Shown here piece by piece: positions 16,649 through 24,067 of a stretch of DNA of 37,886 nucleotides (its first letter is position 1; every line of letters begins with the position of its first letter). Position numbers and translations under genes: made by a program. The notes beneath the pieces are model-generated. The model saw only the letters and a list, made by a program, of their open reading frames with translations. It was not told the DNA's origin and searched no databases. This DNA comes from Gammaproteobacteria bacterium (GTDB lineage: Bacteria; Pseudomonadota; Gammaproteobacteria; Xanthomonadales; Wenzhouxiangellaceae), in the NCBI GenBank assembly GCA_009908385.1, contig JAAAPE010000093.1:1-37886 (forward strand), written 5' to 3'.

Positions 16649-18532
16649 CTAGGGTCGCCGGACCGGTCGATAGCGGAAACGGATGAACTTCTGGGCATTG
16701 GCCAGCACCTTGAACGCGTCCTTGAGGCTTCGCCGTTCGAAGGCCGACAGCGTCTCGGGATCGATGTTGTTGTTCGCGTCGCCGCCGCGCTCGGCGTCCC
16801 GGGCCTGGTGCCTGGCGCGCACCATCGAGATGAACTCCAGCGCGTCGCGCAGGTCGGCGGCCATGCTGGCGGTCAGGAAGCCGGCGGCCACCGTGTCCTC
16901 CAGCCGGCGGAACGAATTCTGCGACTGCGAACCGGCCGCCAGCGCGTGCACGCGGATCACGTCGACCAGCGGCGCGGTACCCCGGCGTTTGAGATTGATC
17001 GAGTTCTCGTGGCGCCCGCCTTGCTCGAGCACGAAGTCGCGGAAAAAGCCCAGCGGCGGCGTGCGGTTGTTGGCGTTGATCGCCAGGCAGCCGAGGAAGG
17101 CCTGCTGGCCGCTGGCCTCGCGGGCGATCAGGGACTTGAGCTCGTCGGCCATGCTGGTGACCCCGGCCACGCCGTCGAGATCGAAGAAGATCGAGCTGTG
17201 CAACAGGCGCCGCGCGTTGGGCTCGCGGATCCACTCGGTGAACTGGCGCTTCCAGGCCGAGAGGGGCTGGCGCCATTGCTTGTTGGTCGCCATGATGTCG
17301 CCTGAACAGTAGACGTAGCCCGCGCGGTGCAGGCCGTCGCTGACGAACTGCGCAAGCTCCCGGAAATACTCGTCGTGCGCCTTCCGGTCGAAGGCGTCGT
17401 CGAGGATCATGGCGTTGTCCTGGTCGGTGTAGACGAACTGCTCGTCGCGCGCCATCGACCCCAGCGCCAGGAAGCAGTAGGGCACGGGTGGCGGTCCGAG
17501 CTTCTCCTCGCCCAGCTCGAGCAGGCGCTGCTTGAAACTCCGGCCGATGGTGGCCATGGCCGACCCGATCATGTGCGAATTCGCGTCTTCATTGACCATG
17601 CGGATAAAGCTCGCGGCGACCGAGGGCTTGAGCGCTTCGAGCTCTTCCTGGGAATTACAGTGGAAGATGTTGCGCACCACGAACAGGCTGTTCTGCGTCT
17701 CGTGGTGGATGATGTCGGCCATGTCGAGCACGCCGACCGGCCGCCGATGCTCGAGCACCGGCAAGTGGTGGACGTTCTGGCGCAGCATCACCAGCAGGGC
17801 CTCGAACAGGAACTGATCGCGCTGCACGCTTGCGACGTTGCCCGACATGACCTCGCCGACCGGCGTCGAGGGCGGCAGCCCCTCGGCCACGATCCTGCGC
17901 CTGAGATCGCTGTCGGTCAGGATCCCGGCCAGCGTGGCCGGTGCGGGCTCGCTGCCCGCGTCCTCGTCTTCGAGTACCAGCACCGAGGTCACGCGCTCGC
18001 CGGTCATCAGGCGGGCGGCGTCCTCGACCGGGGTCGACACCGTGACCGTCACCGGCGGGTGTCGGACCAGCTTGCCCGTGCGCAGGGTCAGGAGCGGGTT
18101 GTCGCCGGAATGCTGCTTCGCCGCCTGCCGGAGCCGGGTGCGGTCCTCGACCTCGACGTAATCGGCGAAGGCGACGTTGCTGTCGAACAACTGCTTGAAG
18201 AGCTCGCCCGGAATGAAATAGATCAGGGTGTCCTCGAGCGCACGGGCGGGGAAGCGCGCGGGCCGCCCGCTGAGCAAACCCAGTTGGCCGAACACATCGC
18301 CCTCTCCCAACCGGTTGTAGAGTTCGCCCCTGCGGCGGAACAGCTCCACCGAACCACTGCGTATGTAGTGCAGGTCGCGAATCTCGTCGCCCAGACGGAC
18401 GATGTCGGTGCCGGCGCGGAAGTAGTTCACCGCCACCGCACGCGCCACCTCTTCCACTTCCTCGTCGGTGAGAAAGCTGAACGGCTCGTGGTCGCGCAGA
18501 TGCTCGCGGATCTCGATCTGCTCGATTTCCAT
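16649..18532 (-). CDS. cNMP-binding / CBS pair / DUF294 nucleotidyltransferase-like protein
   Basis: 627-residue cytosolic multidomain protein. Order: cyclic-nucleotide-binding fold (about 15-130), two CBS domains (about 150-280), DUF294 nucleotidyltransferase-like domain (about 300-470) with the GS...DxD metal motif G358-S359...D370-D372, and a helical DUF294 C-terminal substrate-binding-like domain (about 475-620). The family is a presumed uridylyl/adenylyl-transferase relative sensing small nucleotides through cNMP and CBS modules; the target is not known. CGGAG lies 7 bases before the ATG. First gene of a two-gene unit with the exonuclease. The cNMP fold lacks an obvious complete phosphate-binding RxA consensus, having 'GRPARFPARALED', so the ligand is uncertain. 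Confidence 0.9.
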   Translation of the reverse strand: MEIEQIEIREHLRDHEPFSFLTDEEVEEVARAVAVNYFRAGTDIVRLGDEIRDLHYIRSGSVELFRRRGELYNRLGEGDVFGQLGLLSGRPARFPARALEDTLIYFIPGELFKQLFDSNVAFADYVEVEDRTRLRQAAKQHSGDNPLLTLRTGKLVRHPPVTVTVSTPVEDAARLMTGERVTSVLVLEDEDAGSEPAPATLAGILTDSDLRRRIVAEGLPPSTPVGEVMSGNVASVQRDQFLFEALLVMLRQNVHHLPVLEHRRPVGVLDMADIIHHETQNSLFVVRNIFHCNSQEELEALKPSVAASFIRMVNEDANSHMIGSAMATIGRSFKQRLLELGEEKLGPPPVPYCFLALGSMARDEQFVYTDQDNAMILDDAFDRKAHDEYFRELAQFVSDGLHRAGYVYCSGDIMATNKQWRQPLSAWKRQFTEWIREPNARRLLHSSIFFDLDGVAGVTSMADELKSLIAREASGQQAFLGCLAINANNRTPPLGFFRDFVLEQGGRHENSINLKRRGTAPLVDVIRVHALAAGSQSQNSFRRLEDTVAAGFLTASMAADLRDALEFISMVRARHQARDAERGGDANNNIDPETLSAFERRSLKDAFKVLANAQKFIRFRYRPVRRP

Positions 18533-18574
18533 CCCGAACTCCGTGGCGAATGACGCTCATGGTACCGCGCCGTG

Positions 18575-18603
18575 TTGAGCCCCCGGCTTCACGCGACAAT
18601 AAT
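18575..18603 (+). promoter_or_regulatory. Promoter positioned for a leaderless SDR mRNA
   Basis: -35 TTGAGC (18575-18580), 17-base spacer, -10 AATAAT (18598-18603, 5 of 6). The predicted +1, 6-7 bases past the -10, falls on or next to the A of the SDR ATG at 18610, and no Shine-Dalgarno precedes that ATG. Confidence 0.6.
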
Positions 18604-18609
18604 GGCGAC

Positions 18610-19380
18610 ATGAGCGATTCCCTCGACGATCTCTGGTCCCTGGCGGGACGTCGCGCCCTGGTTACCGGCGCCAGCCGGGGCATCGGGCTGGCCATCACGC
18701 GAGCGCTGTGCGAACGCGGCGCCGAGGTCCGGATGGTCGCGCGCGGCCGCGAGCGCCTGGCCGCGGCAGCCGCCGAACTGGCGTCGGCTGGCTTCGAGGT
18801 GCAGCCCTGGGCGGCCGACATCACCGATCCGGATTCGCGAAGCGCGATGCTCGAAGCCTTCGACGGCCCCCTCGACATCCTGGTCAACAACGCCGGCCAC
18901 AACATCCGCAAGCCGGCGCTGGACTACAGCGAATCGGAACTGCGCGGCATTCTCGAGACGAATCTCGTGGCCGGATTCGAGCTGGCCCGCGCCGCGCATC
19001 CGGCCCTGAAGGCGTCGGGATCGGCCAGCCTGGTCAACGTGTCCTCGGTCGCCGGCCTGACCCATCTCCGCACGGGCGCCCCCTACGCCATGAGCAAGGC
19101 CGCCATGAACCAGATGACGCGCAACCTCGCCGCGGAGTGGGCCGCCGACGGCATCCGCGTCAACGCGGTCGCCCCCTGGTACATCGATACCCCGCTGGCC
19201 CGACAGGTGCTCGACGACGCCGACTTCCTGGCCGAGGTGCTCGCCCGCACGCCGCTCAGGCGCATCGGCCGGCCGGAAGAAGCAGCCGCCGCCGTGACCT
19301 TCCTGTGCCTGCCGGGGGCGGGCTACATCACCGGCCAGACGCTGGCGGTGGACGGCGGCTTCAGCACCTTCGGCTTCTGA
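18610..19380 (+). CDS. Short-chain dehydrogenase/reductase
   Basis: NAD(P)-dependent oxidoreductase, classical SDR, 256 residues. Rossmann cofactor motif TGASRGIG near residue 20, 'NNAG' near 90, catalytic Ser in 'NVSSVAG', and YxxxK as 'YAMSK' near 158. The 'NNAGHNIRKPALDYSE' and 'VAPWYIDTPLA' stretches are closest to the tropinone-reductase-like subgroup; an Arg (R46-type region 'VARGRERL') after the second strand favours NADPH. The substrate cannot be named. The start at 18610 is chosen over an upstream in-frame ATG (18550) because the upstream residues are non-conserved and overlap the promoter. Confidence 0.92.
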   Translation: MSDSLDDLWSLAGRRALVTGASRGIGLAITRALCERGAEVRMVARGRERLAAAAAELASAGFEVQPWAADITDPDSRSAMLEAFDGPLDILVNNAGHNIRKPALDYSESELRGILETNLVAGFELARAAHPALKASGSASLVNVSSVAGLTHLRTGAPYAMSKAAMNQMTRNLAAEWAADGIRVNAVAPWYIDTPLARQVLDDADFLAEVLARTPLRRIGRPEEAAAAVTFLCLPGAGYITGQTLAVDGGFSTFGF

Positions 19381-19411
19381 ACCCGGTCCGGCCCGTCACC
19401 GCATCCCGGCG

Positions 19412-19438
19412 TTGCCTGCACCCTTAGTCCGCTACAAT
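19412..19438 (+). promoter_or_regulatory. Possible promoter for the CNNM-phosphatase pair
   Basis: -10 TACAAT (19433-19438, 5 of 6) with a TTGCCT (19412-19417) 15 bases upstream, a short spacer. It lies 27 bases before the CNNM ATG. The -10 is good; the -35 is only tentative. Confidence 0.4.
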
Positions 19439-19465
19439 GCCCCCAGTCTTCAAAAATGACACGGC

Positions 19466-20560
19466 ATGGCCTTACTGGCGTTCTACCTGTTCCTCGCCAT
19501 CGGCGTTTCCTTCCTTTGTTCGATACTCGAAGCTGCTCTGCTGAGCCTCACGCCTGCCCACATCGCCGTGCTCAACGAGCGGGGGAGCAAGACCGGCAAG
19601 CGGCTGCGGCGACTCAAGCGCGATATCGATCAGCCGCTTTCGGCGATCCTCAGTCTCAACACCATCGCCCACACCTTCGGCGCGGCCGGGGTAGGCGCAC
19701 AGGCGCAGGTGGTTTTCGGCCAGGCCTGGCTGACGCTCGCCTCGGCCATCGTGACCCTGCTCATCCTCGTGTTCTCCGAAATCATTCCCAAGACCCTGGG
19801 CGCCACCCACGCCAAGAGCCTGGCGGGCTTCACCGCCGGAGCGTGCGTCGTCCTCATCTACCTGACCTGGCCGCTGGTGCAGCTGTCGAAGCAGATCACG
19901 CGCTGGCTGGCCCGCGACAAGTCGGCCCCGACGGTCAGCCGCGAGGAATTCCGGGTACTCGCGCAGACCGGCACGCGCGAAGGCGTGTTCGAGGAGGAAG
20001 AATCGAATATCTTTCTCAACCTGATCCGGTTCAGCGCCATCCGTGTCGAGGACATCATGACGCCGCGGGTGGCCGTGGTGATGATGCGCTGCGACCAGAC
20101 GGTCGGCGAGATCATGGCGTGGAAACGCGGCTTGAGCTTCTCGCGGTTCCCGGTCTACGGCGAGTCCGACGAGGATATTCGCGGCTATGTCCTGAAGGCC
20201 GACATCATGCTGGCACAGGCCCAGGGGCGTGGCGAAACGAAACTCGAGGACCTCAAGCGCGAAGTCCTCTTCGTGCCCGAGTTCGTCTCCCTGCAGGCGC
20301 TGTTCAGCCAGCTCCTCGCGCGTCAGGAGCATTTCGCGGTCGTGGTCGACGAATACGGCGGCCTGGCCGGTGTCGTGACGATGGAGGACGTGCTCGAGAC
20401 CCTGTTGGGCATGGAGATCGTCGACGAGAGCGACACCGTCGAGGACCTGCGGCATGCCGCCCGCGAGCGCTGGAAGGTCCGTGCCCGCAAGCTCGGCATG
20501 GACTGGCTAGAATCCGAAGAAGCCCAGCAGGAAAAGACACCCGACGAGACGAGGCAGTGA
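19466..20560 (+). CDS. CNNM/CorC-HlyC-type transporter with CBS pair
   Basis: Membrane protein of the CNNM family, linked to Mg2+/Na+ homeostasis. 364 residues: CNNM (DUF21) domain with about four membrane helices (1-145), including 'SLNTIAHTFGAAGVG' and 'FSEIIPKTLGATHA', both family signatures. A cytosolic linker with 'EEESNIFLNLIRFSAIRVEDIMTPR' leads into two CBS domains (about 195-310) ending 'DEYGGLAGVVTMEDVLETLLG'. The C-terminal CorC_HlyC domain is absent; the protein ends in a charged tail. It is followed after 4 bases by the lipoprotein phosphatase, implying co-transcription. Confidence 0.92.
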   Translation: MALLAFYLFLAIGVSFLCSILEAALLSLTPAHIAVLNERGSKTGKRLRRLKRDIDQPLSAILSLNTIAHTFGAAGVGAQAQVVFGQAWLTLASAIVTLLILVFSEIIPKTLGATHAKSLAGFTAGACVVLIYLTWPLVQLSKQITRWLARDKSAPTVSREEFRVLAQTGTREGVFEEEESNIFLNLIRFSAIRVEDIMTPRVAVVMMRCDQTVGEIMAWKRGLSFSRFPVYGESDEDIRGYVLKADIMLAQAQGRGETKLEDLKREVLFVPEFVSLQALFSQLLARQEHFAVVVDEYGGLAGVVTMEDVLETLLGMEIVDESDTVEDLRHAARERWKVRARKLGMDWLESEEAQQEKTPDETRQ

Positions 20561-20564
20561 CACC

Positions 20565-21083
20565 ATGAAACCAGCCAGCAAGTTCCTCCTCCCGATCCTG
20601 GCGCTCCTGCTGAGCGCCTGCGCCACCACCCCGGAAAGCCCGCGCTGGCCCGATCTCCAGGGCGCCAGCAATCCGCAGCACAATCGCCTGGTCTCCGGCC
20701 AGCCCACACCCGCCGAGCTGGTCGAGCTCGAGCGGGCCGGCGTACGCCACGTCGTCAACGCGCGCGGCATCGGCGAATTCGAGGCCTGGGACGAAGAGAC
20801 CCTGGTCGAAAGCCTTGGCCTGCAGTATCACCGCGTACCCATCGCCACCCCCAACGATCTCGACCTCGAAGCGGTCACCGCCTTCGACCGGGTACTCGAG
20901 CGCATCGGCGAGGACCCGGCGTTCCTGCACTGCGCTTCGGGCAACCGTATCGGCGCCCTCTACGCGCTGCGCGCCGGCTGGATCCAGGGCGAAAGCCCGG
21001 AACGCGCCATCGCCATCGGCCGGGCGCACGGACTGACCAGCCTGGAAGCCACCGTGCGCGAGAAGCTGGAATCCGACGGCTGA
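20565..21083 (+). CDS. Lipoprotein with cysteine-phosphatase (BLH/DSP-like) domain
   Basis: 172 residues. Type II signal peptide with lipobox LLSAC (Cys19), so the protein is predicted to be lipid-anchored in the envelope. The body is a compact phosphatase domain like the beta-lactamase-hydrolase-associated/dual-specificity group, with the P-loop HCASGNR (Cys123 nucleophile, Arg128). Candidate general acids are in 'TPNDLDLE'. A periplasmic or outer-membrane phosphatase of this type would act on an exported phospho-ester; the substrate is unknown. It sits 4 bases after the CNNM transporter, and GAGGCAG precedes the ATG. Confidence 0.85.
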   Translation: MKPASKFLLPILALLLSACATTPESPRWPDLQGASNPQHNRLVSGQPTPAELVELERAGVRHVVNARGIGEFEAWDEETLVESLGLQYHRVPIATPNDLDLEAVTAFDRVLERIGEDPAFLHCASGNRIGALYALRAGWIQGESPERAIAIGRAHGLTSLEATVREKLESDG

Positions 21084-21142
21084 GCCGTCCCACCGGCCGC
21101 CGATCGCGGCCACCGACAACGACCCCCGGAGGGTATTGATCA

Positions 21143-21577
21143 ATGGATATTCAACAACTGCTTCGTCTCGGCGCGCAGGCTTTCCAGTCGCAGCTCGGCG
21201 CGCAACTGGCCGACTCGATCTCCCTGGAGGGCATCATGGGCGGGTTGGCGGAGCTCCTCCCCGGCGACGGCGACAACGTCGATCTCGGGAAGCTGGTCGG
21301 ACGCATGCAGGGCGGCGGCCTGTCGGCCCTGGCGGAATCCTGGCTGGGCGACGGCGGCAACGAGGGCCTGGGCGCCGACCAGGTGCGCGAGCTGCTCGGC
21401 CCGGACGCCATCGAGCGCTTCGCCGGCAAGCTAGACCTGGACGAGGGCCAGGCGGTCGAAGGGCTCAAGGGCGCCCTGCCCGAAATGATCGACAAGGCCT
21501 CGAGCGGCGGCAGCCTGGATATCCTCGGCGGCGCCTCGGGCCTGCTCGGAGCCGCGTCGGGACTGTTCGGCCGCTAG
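21143..21577 (+). CDS. DUF937/YidB-like protein
   Basis: 144-residue small acidic protein of the YidB/DUF937 type; function unknown. It has Gly/Leu-rich amphipathic helices, 'LGADQVRELLGPDAIERFAGKLDLDEGQAVEGLKGALPEMID' being the recognisable core, and a hydrophobic Gly/Ala/Leu-rich end. GGAGG lies 11 bases before the ATG, slightly long. Its stop overlaps the end of the convergent aminotransferase gene by 4 bases. Confidence 0.78.
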   Translation: MDIQQLLRLGAQAFQSQLGAQLADSISLEGIMGGLAELLPGDGDNVDLGKLVGRMQGGGLSALAESWLGDGGNEGLGADQVRELLGPDAIERFAGKLDLDEGQAVEGLKGALPEMIDKASSGGSLDILGGASGLLGAASGLFGR

Positions 21578-22767
21578 GGCCCGCCGCGCTCGACGATCGA
21601 ATCGATCGCGGAAAGCACCCGAGGGGGCTCGTCGAGCGCATTGGGCCAGTGCGGCGAGAAGCGGATCCAGCCGTCCGGGCTGGCGCAGGCCACGCCCTGG
21701 CCGGCCAGCGCCTGAACCCAGGCCGGGGAAAGCGACGTATCCCGCGGGCGAACGCTGAGAATGCCCGAGCGGCCCGCCGCCCCTTCCATGCGGGCGCTCT
21801 CGAAGCCGCGCTCGACCAGCCCCGGTTCGAGGGCATCGTGCCAGGCCTGGACGTGTTCGAGGATGGCGCCCACGCCCATGTCGTCGATCAGGGCGGTGCT
21901 CGCCGCCAGGCCGGCCGCCCCGATCGTGTTGGGCGTTCCGGCTTCGGCCATCAGCGCGCCGCGGCGGAAGGGGCGGTCGTAGCGCAACTCACCTGGTGCG
22001 CGGGTGAGAAAAGCGAAGGCGTCTTCGTGACTCAACCAGGCTGCCATATTCGGCACCAGGCGGTCGGCGCGTTCGGGCGAAACGTAGAGAAAGCCGATTC
22101 CCTCCGGTGCCATCAGCCACTTGTGGCTGCCGCAGACGAGGTAGTCGATGCCCAGGGCCTCGACGTCCAGCGGCACGATCCCGACGGCCTGGATGGCGTC
22201 GACGAACAACTCCGCGCCGTGGGCGCGGCACAGCTCGCCCATTTCGGCCAACGGCATGCGCTGGCCGGTCGTGAACTGCACGGCGCTGACCGCGACCAGG
22301 CGGATGCCGCGTTCCAGCTCCGCCGCCAGCCGCGCCAGCGCCGCTTCGCGGTCGGTCCGGAAATCGTCGGCCGCCATCCATTCCAGCTCGAGCCCGTGGC
22401 GCCGGGCCGCCTGCTGCCAGGGCGTGACGTTGGTGGGGAATTCGCCGTCGAACAGCAGGATCCGATCGCCGCGCCGCCAGCGCAGGCCCAGGGCGACGTC
22501 GAGCACACCGGCCGAGGTGTTGGCCACCAGGCCGACGCTGTCCTCGCGCGCACCGATAAGACGCTCTAGCCGGCGGCGCAGGCGCGCTCGCCGCTCGACT
22601 TCCTCCGCGTACCAGGCCATGCCGGCCCGCGCATAGCCGTCGAGTACGGACGTCACGGCGTCCCTGACCGGGCGGGAAGGGGGCGAAAGCGAGGCATGAT
22701 TGGCGTAGACCGCCGTCTCGAGCGCGTCGAATAGCGCCCGGCTGCCCAGTTCTGCTCTCTGCCTCAT
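21574..22767 (-). CDS. Class V aminotransferase-family PLP enzyme
   Basis: Cytosolic fold-type I PLP enzyme of 397 residues, in the cysteine desulfurase/isopenicillin-epimerase-like branch. PLP Lys216 is in 'CGSHKWLMAPEGIG'; Asp190 in 'LFVDAIQAVG' contacts the pyridine nitrogen; 'NTSAGVLDVAL' near 83 binds the phosphate. No conserved catalytic Cys loop of IscS/SufS is seen, so sulfur transfer to IscU-like scaffolds is not supported. The reaction (transamination, epimerisation or desulfuration) is open. CCGGAG lies 9 bases before the ATG. Confidence 0.88.
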   Translation of the reverse strand: MRQRAELGSRALFDALETAVYANHASLSPPSRPVRDAVTSVLDGYARAGMAWYAEEVERRARLRRRLERLIGAREDSVGLVANTSAGVLDVALGLRWRRGDRILLFDGEFPTNVTPWQQAARRHGLELEWMAADDFRTDREAALARLAAELERGIRLVAVSAVQFTTGQRMPLAEMGELCRAHGAELFVDAIQAVGIVPLDVEALGIDYLVCGSHKWLMAPEGIGFLYVSPERADRLVPNMAAWLSHEDAFAFLTRAPGELRYDRPFRRGALMAEAGTPNTIGAAGLAASTALIDDMGVGAILEHVQAWHDALEPGLVERGFESARMEGAAGRSGILSVRPRDTSLSPAWVQALAGQGVACASPDGWIRFSPHWPNALDEPPRVLSAIDSIVERGGP

Positions 22768-22902
22768 CGATCGATCTCCGGTTCCTTGTCGAATGCCTCC
22801 CTGCCGGGGGCGAATGTCCTGCTCGGAGCTTAGCGCAGATCAAGGCGCCGCCCGGCCCGTTCGCGCTAAGCTCATGGAAGAAACCCAGGAGAACCCGCAG
22901 CC

Positions 22903-24003
22903 GTGACGCCCCGATTCCTCGAGAAGCTGAGACGGCAGACGGCGCCGGCTTCCCGCGACGAACATGCCGCGCTGGCCGGCGCGCTCGCCGCCACCGGTTC
23001 GGTCATCGTGCTGCTGCTCGTACCGTCCTACCACCTGATGGACACCTTCCTCGACCGCACGCCGTCGGAGCTGCTCCGGACCCACGCGCTCTGGCGCCTG
23101 CCGCCGGTGCTGGTCGCGATCGCGGCACTGGCTGCCTACCGGCAGAGCCGAAGCCCCGCGGTACACCGAGCATTCCTCAGGGCGCTGGCCTTCGCCGTCA
23201 TGGCGATGGCCCTGGGCATGTTCTCGGCGGACCTGGTGCACCCGGCCGGCAACCCCCCGCTCATGGTGCGGGGCACCATCATCTGCACCTTCGCAGTCTC
23301 GCTCGTGTCGCTCAGCGGCGCAAGGGAGCTGATGATCATCTTCGGCCTGCCGTTCCTCACCGCGCTGGCCTGGATCGTTTACCAGTCGATCGACCTCGCG
23401 CCGCTGACCAACCAGTTGATCGACGTCCTGATGGCGCTGATCATCGCCCTGATCATCTCCGAGGTCTTCTTCAGGATCCGCAAGCAACAGTTCGAACTGC
23501 TTGGGGAACTCGAACGGCAGGCCACGACGGACGCGCTGACGGGCCTGCCGAACCGGCGCATTCTCGATGACCGCCTCGGCCGGGAGATCGCCCGGAGCCG
23601 GCGGCACGGGGATCCGCTTTCGGTCGTCATCGGCGACCTCGATCACTTCAAGCGCGTCAACGACGAATTCGGTCACGCGGCGGGCGACGAAGTGCTCCAC
23701 GCCGTGGGCGAGACGATGCAGCAGCACCTGCGCGCGGAGGATCTCGCCGTTCGCTGGGGCGGCGAGGAGTTCCTCCTGCTCCTGCCCAGCACGTCACTCG
23801 ATCAGGCCGTCCAGGTGGCCGACAAGGTTCGTCGGGCAATCGCCGCAGTCCCGATCGACTGCCAGGACCGGGCCGTGCCGGTGACCATCAGCCTCGGGGC
23901 GGCCCAGCTGGCCGCCGGGGAAGAGGTCGCCGACCTGGTTCGCCGGGCCGACGACGCCATGTACCGGGCCAAGAAAGCGGGACGCAACCGGGTCAGCACC
24001 TGA
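22903..24003 (+). CDS. Membrane diguanylate cyclase (GGDEF)
   Basis: Makes cyclic di-GMP from two GTP. 366 residues from a GTG start. An N-terminal membrane region with about five to six helices (about 25-190) acts as the probable sensor, with a short cytoplasmic linker helix (191-208) ahead of the GGDEF domain (about 209-366). The active motif is GGEEF (286-290), with 'DLDHFKRVNDEFGH' for metal and guanine binding, and an allosteric I-site R277-x-x-D280 five residues upstream, so product feedback is expected. No EAL domain. AGGAGA lies about 11 bases upstream of the GTG. Divergent from the aminotransferase. Confidence 0.95.
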   Translation: MTPRFLEKLRRQTAPASRDEHAALAGALAATGSVIVLLLVPSYHLMDTFLDRTPSELLRTHALWRLPPVLVAIAALAAYRQSRSPAVHRAFLRALAFAVMAMALGMFSADLVHPAGNPPLMVRGTIICTFAVSLVSLSGARELMIIFGLPFLTALAWIVYQSIDLAPLTNQLIDVLMALIIALIISEVFFRIRKQQFELLGELERQATTDALTGLPNRRILDDRLGREIARSRRHGDPLSVVIGDLDHFKRVNDEFGHAAGDEVLHAVGETMQQHLRAEDLAVRWGGEEFLLLLPSTSLDQAVQVADKVRRAIAAVPIDCQDRAVPVTISLGAAQLAAGEEVADLVRRADDAMYRAKKAGRNRVST

Positions 24004-24067
24004 GCCCCGCGATCGCCCAATCCCTCGAAGCGCGGGCCGCGGGTCGTCCCGGGCCCGCGCCGGGGCC

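Noticed and set aside
21135-21144. ATTGATCAAT palindrome at the DUF937 start as an FNR or other operator
   Set aside because: It has no N4 spacer like an FNR box and such 10-base palindromes occur by chance; it overlaps the start codon and no partner site is present.
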